NCBI GenBank assembly: GCA_023313575.1
Contig: JAJTTP010000017.1
Span: 124,001-188,000, forward strand
Direction of reading: 5' to 3'
DNA: 64,000 nucleotides
Source of the DNA: Eutypella sp. D-1
Taxonomy: Eukaryota > Ascomycota > Sordariomycetes > Xylariales > Diatrypaceae
Positions 45,086 through 56,674 of this stretch are shown here, in pieces. Within the stretch, counting starts at the first letter, position 1; each line of letters starts with the position of its first letter. A program made the position numbers and the translations under genes. The notes under the pieces are model-generated. The model was not told the DNA's origin. It saw only the letters and a list, made by a program, of their open reading frames with translations, and searched no databases.

Positions 45086-46279
45086 TCAGCGCCTCTGATG
45101 TCGATCGCGGTTTCTATTGCTGTCCCGCTCACGATCCCCCTCGCGATCTCGGTCTCGGTTTCGGTCTCGGTGGTGGTCTCGATCCCGATCCCGATCCCGA
45201 TCCCGATCCCGATCTCCATTCCGGTGGCTGTGGCTGGTGTTCTGTCGTTCGCGGTCTCGCTCGCTCTTATAGCTACCAGGGCGTCTGTCCTCTCGGCTGC
45301 GCCTCTCGCTATCCTTGCTTGCCCGATACTCGTCGAGACGTGGTCGCCTCTCGCGATGCCCGTGCTTCTTCGCCATCTCGGCTTTCTTCAGTTCCTCGTC
45401 TTCCTTTGCGCCTAGGCCCATCAGGTGTGGCCGCCGAGTGGGCAACTTCGGCTTGGGCGCCCGCTCCTCCCCCTTCCAGCCCATCCCCCGAAGCATGGCG
45501 GCGCCGAATTCGCCTTCCGGAATCGCGTCGTATTCTTCTATTGTGGACACCTCTGCCGCCTCCTCGTAGCCACGCTGGTAAGCATCTTCTTCTGAGACTT
45601 GTGCTGTTTCGCCCTCGATGACAAAGTCCCTCGCCGACTTGCGCTTCTTTCCGAGGAGCGCATTTATAGCATCATCGTCTGGGTCATCGGGCTGTTCTGG
45701 AGACTGGCGCTCATGCTCCGTTCCATTATTTGAGTTATCATGCTGCTCTTTCGCGTCATCGGCAGGGATCGTAGTTATTTCTTCTTCTGACGATTGCTTC
45801 TTTGGGATGGTCAGGCCCCATTTGATCTGTTTCTCCTGATCTGGGGGTTCTGTTTCCTTCAATGAGCCGTTTCCGACCTCTGCTTGGGCCTCGTGGGGAA
45901 GGACATTTCTGCCAGTTTTCCGGGCCTTGACTTCTGACTTCCAGTCGCGATTCTTATGGCCACCGATGACAAAGGGTGTAGTTGCGTTTCGGGCGTTGGC
46001 GCTCCTCGAGTCTTTCCTCCGCGTCTCGTTTTCTGCACCGTTCATACCAAACGATGTGACCGCCTCATGCTTGCCGCTGAACCCATCGTCTTCATCGGAG
46101 TCGGAGTCATGACCGAATGCATGTGACCTTTGGCGTTTGCCTAATGTCGATGACGGTTTCGATGACGGTTTGGAAGGAGCCTGGCTCTTCGATGAGATTC
46201 CGGGTTTCGGGGTGGAAGAGCTAGAACCGAATTTGATGGCTATCCTCGGCGCTTGCGACACATCTGTCCGTTGAGACAT
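45086..46279 (-). CDS. SPP2: pre-mRNA-splicing factor SPP2
   Basis: A single exon encodes 397 aa. A Ser/Lys-rich N-terminus starts with the conserved IAIKFGSS, and KWGLTIPKK follows near 153-161. The Spp2/MOS2-type G-patch lies at about 250-290, with EGEFGAAMLRGMGW and RRPHLMGLGAK. The C-terminus is an extremely basic and acidic tail of alternating Arg-Asp (RDRDRDRD), Arg-Glu and His, encoded by a GATCCC/GATCTC repeat at 45120..45215. Spp2 binds the DEAH helicase Prp2 through its G-patch and activates it for catalytic activation of the spliceosome. Budding yeast Spp2 lacks so long an RD tail; the human relative GPKOW is also longer. Confidence 0.93.
   Translation of the reverse strand: MSQRTDVSQAPRIAIKFGSSSSTPKPGISSKSQAPSKPSSKPSSTLGKRQRSHAFGHDSDSDEDDGFSGKHEAVTSFGMNGAENETRRKDSRSANARNATTPFVIGGHKNRDWKSEVKARKTGRNVLPHEAQAEVGNGSLKETEPPDQEKQIKWGLTIPKKQSSEEEITTIPADDAKEQHDNSNNGTEHERQSPEQPDDPDDDAINALLGKKRKSARDFVIEGETAQVSEEDAYQRGYEEAAEVSTIEEYDAIPEGEFGAAMLRGMGWKGEERAPKPKLPTRRPHLMGLGAKEDEELKKAEMAKKHGHRERRPRLDEYRASKDSERRSREDRRPGSYKSERDRERQNTSHSHRNGDRDRDRDRDRDRDHHRDRNRDRDREGDRERDSNRNRDRHQRR
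45181..45210 (-). repeat. GATCCC hexanucleotide coding repeat
   Basis: Five perfect GATCCC units (plus strand) encode Arg-Asp dipeptides of the SPP2 tail and are flanked by degenerate units. Confidence 0.95.
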
Positions 46280-48094
46280 GGTAGATATAATAATAAATAA
46301 CGCCCCCCTTCCAAAATCAAAAAGAAGATGGTGATAGGCGAGGAAAAAGGGCAGATAATTAACTCATGCGACCTCGAATGACATAAGAATAGATATGAGG
46401 TAGGTGGTATGTATGGAGGAATGGCGCGTTGTAGATGGATACTAACTATGTACATAGTAAACGCCACAATCTACCAGGTAGATAGCTTATGTAAACCGTA
46501 TTCAGTGACATACCCAGTGCAACAGGACTTTCGTACTTTGTAGGTTATCGATAACAAAGTACCTTCGGACAGGTACCTAAAGTACATACCTATCTACATG
46601 TAGTTATGGAAATGCCGATCCACTTTTACAATCTCTTCCTTCTGATTAGAACTTTTCGCAAGCCAGCCAGCGAGGTTGTACCTACCTAGGTACCTAGCCA
46701 TATGTAGCTTGGAGGCAAGCGTGATATACATTAAGATACCTTATTTTCCCATCAAGCTACCTGTGGAGAGAAACATGCACATCTAACCAGGTATCCGTCT
46801 GATTCTCTATCATGCCGGGTACAACTACGATTTTAGACCTCGAAACATCAAGGTATTACCTCCAGGCTGGGTAAAGGTTCTTCCCTTCCTCAGTAACATT
46901 TAAAAATGACGATCAAAGGAAGGCTGATTGACCATCCCCTATCGTATTATCCATAGTTAGATAATTGCAGATGGGTTCTTGACATTGCTATTCATTACAT
47001 GCACCTACGTTTACATCACCATGAAGAAGCCCAGTATATACCCCGTACCTAAGGTTCTTATGTTTTAAGTACAGCAGGTATCGATATACGTCTGTAGGTA
47101 GAGCTAGGTATCGACCTTATCTTTCCACCATCTAGAATACAATACGTAACTCCTTATTAGACTACTCGACTTACATGCACTCCAGAACAAAAAATTTTCC
47201 CCCTTAACTCCAATACAGGCTACCCGGACCAAATCCGCCAAATCCACCTTGACTAGAAGGAATGGAAAACCTCCCTTTCCCCGCTACCTAAGCAGGACTA
47301 CCAAATCAAGTTCATGTTTGTTATCATCATACAATCTGGATGGCTACTAAGAAGGTATATATACGCTATTATGTAGTTATCACCAAATTACATTCTCTTA
47401 ATGAAGTAGTTGGATACACTAAGTCAAACGAGATATGTAGGGTGCGTAGTATGTACTATATGGATGGATACCCGTCTAGGTGGCAGCCCAATAGCCCAGT
47501 ACCTAGCAATCTACCGCGACAGGCCCTGACGAGAGCCCCGAGTAGTGGAAAACGGGGGGAGAATGGGTACCTAAGTACACCAACAAGGTCAACCTTGGAA
47601 AAGCCCTGGAGACGAAAAGCAAACCCCTCCACCTGGGCAGAGCCAAACACAATCTTAGAACCAAACCCGACCCGACCCTATTTTACTACGGTAAACCTAG
47701 CAGTACACCATCATTGCAATCAAACCTTCGGGCCATACCACCCATTACTTCCTCCGTTCACTGAAAGTACCTACCTAACCTAACCTCTAGGGCTACTTAC
47801 AGTTCAGTTCCTCCAATACCTAAAATCTCCCCCCAAGGCTTGCCAGGGAACTTCGTAAATGCCAACAAAAAAAATGTTAAGCATGCATGGATAACTTATA
47901 TCAATCAATCAATCAATTCACTCCAGTAATATTGCGATATCTTTTTTTTTAACACAAAACGACCGACTTGCCATCAATTTCCATCGATTTTGAGCCCATT
48001 AATCATCTCGCTTGTGTCCATTTAATAATAAGTCGGAACGTTTTGCATCATACATCCGGTTTCATGCGAAACGGATGTTGTCCGTGTCGATGCT
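46280..48094. promoter_or_regulatory. divergent promoter region SPP2/EAF1
   Basis: 1.8 kb between two genes transcribed away from each other. A nested palindrome lies at 46533..46562. TACCTAGGTA-type words recur around 46490..46700 and 47040..47125. A 147-codon plus frame at 47340..47783 has no recognisable content. Confidence 0.6.
46533..46562. repeat. nested palindrome
   Basis: The perfect 12-bp palindrome GTTATCGATAAC (46544..46555) sits inside an 8-bp inverted repeat, GTACTTTG (46533..46540) and CAAAGTAC (46555..46562). It is about 255 bp upstream of the SPP2 start codon and could be a dimeric regulator site. Confidence 0.75.
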
Positions 48095-51000
48095 ATGACT
48101 GAGGTCGTGCCTATCGACCGTCAACGACTTCTGGATTCCAAACGACAAGAATGGACGTGAGTGACCTGTGATTTTGGCATTTATTTTGTTGTCATCTTAT
48201 AGAGCGAATCGATCCGATTAAAATGATATCAAAATCGGGTACTAACGGGCTTATAGTTCAATTGCCCGGTCGCGCAAGCGCAAGCTTCGAGAATTATACG
48301 CGGTCGCAACCACTAATGAAGGCATTCCGAAGCGCAGTTTTGTAGACCCGGACATACCTATAATCGATGCTGGGGAACGCCATTTTCTCGCCGCGTCTGA
48401 CCTCACATTGTATGTTCCCTTTTAAATCAACAACCCTTTTCCTTTATTTCTCTTTGCAGTTTTTAATTTTCATGTTCATATTATACAACTTGTTTTACTT
48501 TGTATTTCCTTATTTTTATTTTTATTTTGGTTACACATATCAGTTTGTTGCATTTTGGGGGCATTTTTCTCGTAAAACCTAAAAACGGGACGATGCACGA
48601 CTTACACACTGTGGTAGAAAACTTAATGAGGCGAGCATCCCCACGCGCTCGAAATTTCGATTTGAGGTTCAACGCCCATCTTCTCAACCGCTGCCACCAC
48701 AACAGCAACTACAACCACAACCGCAACAACAGCAGCAGCAGCAGCAGCAGCAACAACCACAACAACAACATCAACAGCAACATCAACAGCAACAACAACA
48801 GCGAGATCAAGCACAACCTCATCAACATCCACATCCACATCCGCACCCACATCCACAAGTACGGCCTCAATCACAACCTGCACAACCTCAATCACAGCCG
48901 CAACCTCAACCACAATTTCAACCACATGTTAAGCCGCATTTCCAACCGCACCCTCAACATCAATCCCAGCCTCAGCTCCAGCCCCAACTTCAACCTCAAC
49001 GACAGCCTCAACTCCAGCCTCAACCAAATGGATCTGCTGCACCGCAACAAGCTCAGCAAAGGGCTGCACCTGCACCTGCTTTCAAGCAGGATGGTCACGG
49101 TGTAAAGCAGTCGATTGCTCCGTCGCTCCCCACATCCACAGCGCCGCAAAATGCTCAGGCACCATCACCCGGTGTCGTGCATTCACGACCGACGCTACCT
49201 CCGAGAGCGGCTACTGCATCCGATGCCCACCAGCCGACTGTATCTGTTCCCAAGGACGTTTCGAGACCGATTTTATCTCCGCTAAACAATGAGCAGTCGC
49301 AACCCAAGCCTTCACCCTCGACGCAGGGACAGAGGCAGGAGCACGGGCAGGGCCAGGGGCAGGGGCAAGTACAGCCTGTTAATGGAGTCAAGCATGCCAC
49401 AGCCCCGGGAAGTGCTATGGGGATCTCTCCTAACACAACACACCCGCAGCGTCTTGGACAAACCCCCTCTGCTGGTCAACCGCAACTCGGCACTGACCAT
49501 ATTAATGGACGTGAGGGATCAAAGCCGCTTGAAAAGAACGTCTCTACCGCACCTTCCCACGCGAGACCTGAAGCAGCCATTCCTTTGTCTCCGAATATTC
49601 CGACCCCGGATGCGTCGAGACCTACCGAGGCTTTGTCTTCTCCAGCATCAACTGCCCAGGCAGGAGCGACTCCGGCGGTCATGGACACGTCGGCCAATAC
49701 TAGTCCGGATCACGAACCCGTGCATCGACCTGGATTGTCCTCGGAGGCCATTCAAAATGGAAGCCAGGAGGCTTTATCCGCCGCACCTACCCTGCTTGCA
49801 AAGAACATCCAACCTGAGCCGGCAGTAAAGGCCAAACCTGTTTTGGGCCCGGTAGATGGTCGATTCACAAATGAGACAGCTAATACACCGTCGAGAGATT
49901 TGAATAGTTCGATTCCGAAGTCTCAGGCGAATACCGAGTCCAAGCCAATTCCCGATACCCCCGTGTCTGCGGTCCCTAGAATCTCCGTAAAGAATACCGA
50001 CCAGCCAACCACTGTCCAGAGTGCACAGAAAGCAGCTTCAGAGTCGAGAAGGCCGAACTATGAGCACGCTAATAATGTGTCCATGGGAGCAAACCATCTG
50101 CACAGGGCTTTGCAGCCTACACAAACTGTTGCAAATGATCAGAATCGGCTCCCTAAGAGTGAAGTTGTGAAGACGTTCAATGTCGGGCCCTTGACGCCAT
50201 CGGGTGACAATGCTGAGCCCTCGCAACGAACGCCGCCTGTGGCAAGCCCAGCAGCTTCTCGCACAGAGCTTCCGCCGATTGTTACTCCCTCGAGGTCAAA
50301 TCAAAAGTCTGTTGCGGAGGTGCTTGCGGAACACCCAAAACCGATGCCCTCAGAGCATGTATCGTCTCGCAGGGAATCTCATGGGGGCCCCATAACTCCC
50401 GTCTCTCAGTCATTTACTAAGAGCCACTCGCGGAGCCTTATCCGAAAGACCAAACCGAAGCACCGCAGTAAGATCTCGACAGTCGTCTTCGGGAAACAGT
50501 CGAGAATTGGCTCGGATGCTGCCAAGAGCCTTGTTCATTCCCGTGGTAGAACCGGCCAGGCAGCTGGGGATGATTACTTCACACCTCTATTCATACATGG
50601 CTTCACCGTGAATTCAAAATGGATGAAACCATTGGAGCAAATTTTGCATCATGCACACAAGACCGTCTCAACGCCTGATGCCTTCACTCCAATTTTCGAG
50701 CAACAAGCTTGCCGTGTCCTGCGATCCGTGTACGGCCATCAGCATAGCAACAAGTGGTCTCTACGCCAGCCAAAGCGATGCCCTGAGCCAACACGCCAAC
50801 CTTCTCACTGGGACCAGTTGCTGGAAGAAATGAAGTGGTTGAGGACGGATTTCAGAGAAGAACGGAAATGGAAAATGGCGGCGGCTCGCAACTTAGTCTA
50901 CGCCTGTGCGGAATGGACTCGGGCGTCACCGGAAGATCGCAAAGCTCTACAAGTGAACGCTTTCATCCCGCCCCTGGTCAAAGCTCAGGATCCCGAAAAC

Positions 51001-53253
51001 CAGCCTACACCTGACCTCATTCCATCTGGGCAATCCGAGTCTCCTATGGCCTTGGAAGAGGAGCCTCATCATAATATCCTTGAGACTGTCGCCCCATCCG
51101 CCATCTTTGCTTTGCAGGAGAATGACATAGTCTTTGCGCTGCAGCAGTCTCCCGCTACAGATAGACTTCTTGGAGAGCTTCCGATGTACGGGTCTCCGCT
51201 CGCCACGCTACAACCGGACCTCGTCGCACCAGACTACGATCCCGATGCCGCTTGGAAGCGGCCGGTATTGCCCGTCAGCAAGTATGCGGAGGGCGAGATG
51301 GTCTTTTCTACCACCAAGCCACCTCAGAAGCGAAGTCGATATCAATATGCCGAAGAAGAGGATGAGGACGGGGATGAGGTGATATTCGGCAGTAGCGGGA
51401 GCAAGGCGCCCAACATGGAGCCAGAGACTACGGATGTAGCCCTGTTCAGACCAGAAAACAAAATGATCAGGGATAGACTACATGCCGGACACCAATTCCG
51501 CCCGCCAAACGAATACACGATGCCATTCCAAACCTTTTACGAAAGCCGCAGTTACTCCCAGTGGACGCAGTCTGAGGATGACGAATTGAAGAGCCTAGTG
51601 CGTGAGTATTCGTATAACTGGTCGCTAATTTCCAGCATGCTTGCAAGCAAGTCGATGTTTGTTTCGGGAGCCGAACGGAGAACGCCATGGGAATGCTTCG
51701 AACGCTGGGTCATGCTCGAAGGGCTACCGAATGATATGCAGAAGACGCAGTACTTCAAGCTCTGGCAGACCAGGATCGAGCAAGCGCAACAGACTATTCG
51801 TCAGCAAAATCAGAACGCGATTCAACAGCATGCTCAGCAACAGCAACAGGCTGGGGCAAATGCGCCGGCCACCCCTATCCTTCGAAGGCGACCGTCACTG
51901 CCGGTGAAGGTCGAACGCCGACGGAACCAGAAGCATCTGACCATGATCGACGCGATGAGAAAGCTTGCAAAGAAGCGGGAGACGACGTTGCACAAGCAGC
52001 AACAGACCGCTGCGCAGGTCGCCATGAGAAAGCAGAACGAGGCCCCGCAGCCAAAGGTCACAACCAAGACACCACGTGAATACAGTATCATGCGTTGGGA
52101 GAGGGACCAGGCAATGGCTGAGAGGTTAGCCGAGAGGATGGCACAGCATCGACAGCACCAGGAGGCGCAGCGTAAAGTACGAAACCCGTCGTTTTCATCT
52201 TCTCGTCTACCGAATATATCTAACACTCTGCAACAGGTTATGCTACAAGCCAGGGCGCAACAGGCTCAAGCTGCGCAGATGGCGGCTTCTCAGAGCGCAG
52301 GTCAGCGCCCGCCGAACAATCCTCAGATGGCAGCCTCCCATCCTCACGCAGCCTTGGCCCGAGCCAACGCTCCTAACCAGGTCCCTATCAATGGCCAGGC
52401 CCGACCACGGATGCCAATGCACCCGACGCCAAACGGTGCCGGCTCTCCGGGGCATGTTGGTGGTCTTGTACCGCCGATGCAGATGAACGGGTCACCCCAG
52501 ATGCAGATGCCGGCAGTCAACGGGCAATCGCAGATGGCCATGCCTAACGGTCAGCAACCAGACGTTCGGCTAATAATGCAAGCGCAGCGTATCCAGGAGC
52601 AACAGCGTCATTCTGTACAAATGCGCCAACAGCAATCCCACCAAGGATCCCCCGGGGCCACGCCAATGCAGAACTCACCTCAGGCCATGCGGGCTGCTGC
52701 ACTCAATTCGCTCAACCAGAAGAACTACTTGAACAATGCCCAGGCACAAGCTATGATGGCCTCGATGCACAGTGCAAACGGGACTGGCATGTCGACACCG
52801 CCGGGATCAGGCTTTTCCATGTCTGCCGGACAGTCAGCATCACCGCCGCCTAACACGACCTTGCCACAACAGACCCACCAGACCTATGTATCGCAGCTTC
52901 AGCACATAGAAAATCACCTCAGGTCAACCAATCCAAATGTGCCGCAGGAAGCGATTCGGCATATGGCGCGGCAGCTCCTACAGAGCCGACAAAATAATAT
53001 GGCACAATCTGCTATGAATGCTGCCGCCGGTGGACAGGCTCAGGCTACCGCAGCGAACGGTCCTCACCAGTATGCGGCTTTGCTTCGACAACAGCAGCAA
53101 CAGCAACAAGCACAGGCTGCTGCCCAAGCCGTTCACAAAGAGGCCGAGCAAAGAGCTCAAGCGGCGCACGCCGCCCAAGCGATTCAGGCACAGCATCAAA
53201 GACACACGAGCGGAAGTGCTACTCCAACGCCTACACCTCCAGTACCTAAGTAG
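48095..53253 (+). CDS. EAF1: NuA4 histone acetyltransferase scaffold EAF1/vid21
   Basis: Exons 48095..48156, 48257..48409 and 48618..53253 give 1616 aa. Introns are 48157..48256 (GTGAGT, TATAG) and 48410..48617 (GTATGT, GGTAG); the second acceptor is the only one that enters the Gln-rich frame after a TAA at 48580. Exon 2 encodes ARSRKRKLRELYAVA, conserved near the vid21 N-terminus. A Gln/Pro/His-rich array fills about residues 95-230. The HSA domain lies at about 800-840 (HWDQLLEEMKWLRTDFREE) and the Myb/SANT domain at about 1053-1106 (WTQSEDDELKSLVREYSYNW). A Gln-rich C-terminus follows. Eaf1 scaffolds NuA4, with HSA binding Arp4-actin and SANT near chromatin. A 60-bp stretch, 52177..52236, has GT-AG ends and a TCTAAC branch and may be an in-frame intron; removing it would give 1596 aa. 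Confidence 0.92.
48718..48802 (+). repeat. CAA/CAG coding microsatellite
   Basis: Runs of Gln codons (CAG x6, CAA) with interspersed His and Pro codons in EAF1. In another frame the same repeat reads as Asn/Ser and yields a spurious 201-codon ORF. Confidence 0.9.
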
Positions 53254-54790
53254 AGGAGCTCACTGCTAGGACGTTGCAACAAAGCAGATAAACTTTGATG
53301 ATCCGATCCAAGTCCAACCTCGATAGAGCTACGATAGTCTAGGTGTGTCATCGTGGCCGGGTCGAGCATAACAATACCATGAACAAATATTGTTAGTGTT
53401 AGGTCTCGAGGAAGGAGTTGGGCTGTGGATATCTCGTCACTCCACATTGCCGAAGCTTTATCATCCACCAGGAGTACAGGATATGCCAACAGGTCCTTGA
53501 AATACATGGAGAACGGTAGTGTTTAGTGCCGTCGAAGATATCATTTCATCTTTAAACATGACTACAGACAGGCGGACCAATCACTAGTGATTTCGCCGTG
53601 GCTGTCAGGCGGCTCCCTACTTACGATCCTACCAGTTAGATGCCTCACGCGGAGATTATCTTTGCTGTCAGCAGAGTGCATCTCAACGGATCAATCCTTC
53701 TGGACATCCTAGGCGGGCAACAAAATGTTGCAGAAGCCGAAGGACCATTTGCATCCGAATGAACTTCAAGCGTGGCATTTTCGGGATTTCCAATTGCTGG
53801 GAAGACCCATCGGCAAACGGAAGGGCGAATACGCTCACACAAAGCCGACTCGGCATGAGCTGTCACTATTAGCCGTCGGTTTGACGTCGAAATGCATGTC
53901 TGCGGGCATGAGAGGATGGTTTAGGTTTAGCCATGCATCCCATGGTGCAGATGGGAATTCGGCGAGGCCAAGCTGATGTTTGAGGCGGATTCCGGTGCGT
54001 GACATGTCGGGTGGGCATCTTGACCCACCTACTTGGCATTATACGCTGAGTTCAGACGCCCGTCACGCCGCGGAACGAGGACTCATACCTGGTCCTTGAG
54101 AAGGACACGTCTAGGACGGGGAAGGGACAGCATGTGAGCAGATGGCCGACCCTCCAATACAACACATAGATAGTTAAGTAGTTAACTAGATGATGGACGG
54201 GGTGGATGGACAGGACGCGGAGTCTGGTCCGGTCCACAGGGAGGCGATGTATATAATCGTGCGCAATCCCACCCACCGACCGTTGAATCAATACAAATCG
54301 TAAAACACAATTAACCCAAGGACATGATGCAATCTGATATGTGATCGGTTCAGTAAATGGATGTGCCTCAGAGAATACATCAGATATTGGGAGTTGGCTT
54401 TGCCAGTTCGACCGATTACCTGCGTGCAGTTAGCTTAAACGGGGGGCGGCTGCAGTGAGAGAGAGGGTCGATAAGATAAATGCGATAAGGATAAGGTCTG
54501 ATAATCAGTACAACTCCACTTTATTTTTTTCTCTGGCTAACAGATATCGGCGGATAGCTCTCCCATATACCTCTAAATCCAGCAGGCACTCTACTTATCT
54601 GCTCTAGGTACAAAAGAGCTAATAACCAAGTATTGTACATATCTTACTCTTGCTTGATCCTAACTTATCCCATTGTCAACCAAATTGTCAACCAAATCCA
54701 AGCAAGATTACTCTCTCCTCTCCCCTACTCACTGAATACGAAACAAAACATCTTATCAAAGCGCAATTCGTTATCACCCTCACTCTCCCA
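53254..54790. other. intergenic EAF1 to MAK11
   Basis: About 1.5 kb between tandem plus-strand genes. The end holds the MAK11 promoter and leader with a perfect 12-bp tandem repeat. Two overlapping opposite frames near 53645..53976 have no recognisable domain. Confidence 0.6.
54672..54695. repeat. 12-bp perfect tandem repeat
   Basis: ATTGTCAACCAA occurs twice directly adjacent, 96 bp upstream of the MAK11 start. Confidence 0.95.
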
Positions 54791-56674
54791 ATGGCTAAAC
54801 GAAAGCGCGCCGACGTCCCGAACGACGTCTCGGCCCCGGAGCGGCCGACCAAAACGAGGAAGACGAAACCGTCCACCGCCGCAGTCGCCGCACCGCAAGA
54901 GAACGGGGACAAAGTCATCGTCAAGAATATAAATAATCATAAGAAAGCGCTCCAGACGACGACGATACCAGCACAGCCGACAACCGCGCCAGGAGAGCCC
55001 GTCACCATCCAGATCGTCACCGGGTCGTACGACAGGATCCTGCACGGCATCACCGTCAACCTTACACCCGAGAAGGAGGGGGAGGAAGGGAAGGAGGACG
55101 GGAAATCCGCCGGCGGCGACGGCTACGGGACCGCCGAGTTCGCCGATACTTTCCTCTTCAACGCCCACAGCTCCGCTATCCGATGTCTGGCGCTGTCGCC
55201 GCCGTCTGCGCCGGAGCCCGGCCGTGGCCAGAAGGTCATGCTGGCGTCCGGCAGCAGCGACGAGCGCGTCAACGTGTACAACATCTCCGCGCACCCGCCG
55301 AAGCGGCGGCAGCCTCAGGCTCAGCTGCAAGGGGTCGGGGTGGGTGGTAGTAGTACTACTGAGAAGGGAAAAGAGAAGAACGCCAAGGCACCGCCGAGCA
55401 TGAACGACGTACTCTCGTCGATCGCGCCGCGGCGGATCCTCGAGGACCCGCGGAACCGGGAGGTGGGCACGCTGCTGCACCACTCGGCGTCGGTGACGCG
55501 GCTGGCGTTCCCGACGCGGTCGAAGCTGCTGTCCGCGTCCGAGGACTGCACGGTAGCGGTGACGCGGACGCGCGACTGGGCGCTCTTGAGCGCCATCCGG
55601 ACCCCCGCGCCCAAACCCCAACAACAGGGCGGTGCGGCGCCCCGCCCCAGCGGCGACACCGCCGCCCCTGGCGCCGCACCCCATGGCGTCGCCGACTTCG
55701 CTGTTCACCCGTCCATGAAACTCATGATCACCGTCGGCCGCGGCGAGCGCTGCATGCGCCTCTGGAACCTCATGACGGCCAAGAAGGCCGGCGTGCTCAA
55801 TTTCAGCCGCGACGTGCTGGCGCAGGTCGGCGAAGGCCGGCATGGTCTCGGCGAGGGGCGGAGGGTCATCTGGGGCGTCACCGCCGGTAGTAACAGCAAG
55901 GAGGACAAGGAGGAAGAGCAGGAAGAGGAGGAAGAGGAGGAGTTCTGCGTCGAGTTCGACAGGGACATCCTGGTCTTCGGCATGGACAGCACGCCCAAAT
56001 GCAGGGTGATGCCGGATCACCGGCGCAAGGTCCACGAGGTGCGCTACGTGGTCGCGGACCCGCGCTCCGGCGCCTCCCCCCTGCTCGCCGTCTCTACCGA
56101 GGACGGCCACGTCATGTTCTTCTCCACCCGCAGTGCCGACCTCACCGTCCCGCCTCCACAGCAGGGAGAGGACCCTAGCAACAGACGAGGGGGGAAGACG
56201 CAGCAGCCGCAGCAGCCACTGCCCGTCGCGAAGCTCGTCGCGCAGCTCGGCGGCCGCGACGCCGGCGTCACGGGCCGGATCAAGGACTTCACGGTATTAA
56301 GGGTGCCGTCATCAGAAGGAGAAGGAGACCAGCTCATCATACCGACGGGCAGCAGCGACGGCAAGGTGCGGATCTTCGCGGTGGCGGCGAGGGAGCTGAA
56401 CGAGGCGCGGACAGCCTCAAAGAAGGAGAAGAAGGGAGAGGAAGAAGGACCGCTGCCGCCGAGACGCGTCGGCAGACTCCTCGGCACCTACGATACCTCG
56501 AACCGCATCACCTGCCTCGAGGCCTTCGTTATGATACCCCGGCCCGCGGGCCTCATCGACGACGACGATGATGACAGCGTGGGCGCCGAGTACGGCGATG
56601 AGGAGTTCGAGGATTTCTCTGCTGCCGAGGGGGGAGGTAGTGGGGATAGTGATAGTGATAGCGATAGTGAATAA
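54791..56674 (+). CDS. MAK11: WD40 ribosome-biogenesis protein MAK11/PAK1IP1-like
   Basis: A single exon encodes 627 aa from ATG 54791 (MAKRKRADVPNDV). The basic N-terminus resembles a nuclear localisation signal. The WD40 propeller starts with the diagnostic IQIVTGSYDRILHGI, followed by blades ending LASGSSDERVNVYNI, LLSASEDCTVAVTRTRDW, MITVGRGERCMRLWNL and LIIPTGSSDGKVRIFAV. HSSAIRCLALS and HSASVTRLAF mark blade starts. Mak11 acts in nucleolar 60S subunit maturation with Rlp24. Compared with yeast (about 470 aa) this protein has several inserts (Glu/Asp-rich, Gln/Pro-rich) and an acidic C-terminus of Asp-Ser repeats. The frame is open upstream to an ATG at 54650, but those 47 residues look like translated leader and include the 12-bp repeat. 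Confidence 0.9.
   Translation: MAKRKRADVPNDVSAPERPTKTRKTKPSTAAVAAPQENGDKVIVKNINNHKKALQTTTIPAQPTTAPGEPVTIQIVTGSYDRILHGITVNLTPEKEGEEGKEDGKSAGGDGYGTAEFADTFLFNAHSSAIRCLALSPPSAPEPGRGQKVMLASGSSDERVNVYNISAHPPKRRQPQAQLQGVGVGGSSTTEKGKEKNAKAPPSMNDVLSSIAPRRILEDPRNREVGTLLHHSASVTRLAFPTRSKLLSASEDCTVAVTRTRDWALLSAIRTPAPKPQQQGGAAPRPSGDTAAPGAAPHGVADFAVHPSMKLMITVGRGERCMRLWNLMTAKKAGVLNFSRDVLAQVGEGRHGLGEGRRVIWGVTAGSNSKEDKEEEQEEEEEEEFCVEFDRDILVFGMDSTPKCRVMPDHRRKVHEVRYVVADPRSGASPLLAVSTEDGHVMFFSTRSADLTVPPPQQGEDPSNRRGGKTQQPQQPLPVAKLVAQLGGRDAGVTGRIKDFTVLRVPSSEGEGDQLIIPTGSSDGKVRIFAVAARELNEARTASKKEKKGEEEGPLPPRRVGRLLGTYDTSNRITCLEAFVMIPRPAGLIDDDDDDSVGAEYGDEEFEDFSAAEGGGSGDSDSDSDSE

Noticed and set aside
48500..49105. 201-codon plus frame rich in Asn/His/Ser
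   Set aside because: It is the EAF1 CAA/CAG repeat in the wrong phase. The real frame joins upstream vid21 exons and continues into the long downstream ORF.
53645..53976. Overlapping opposite-strand ORFs between EAF1 and MAK11
   Set aside because: Neither shows a domain or fungal codon bias, and they shadow each other.
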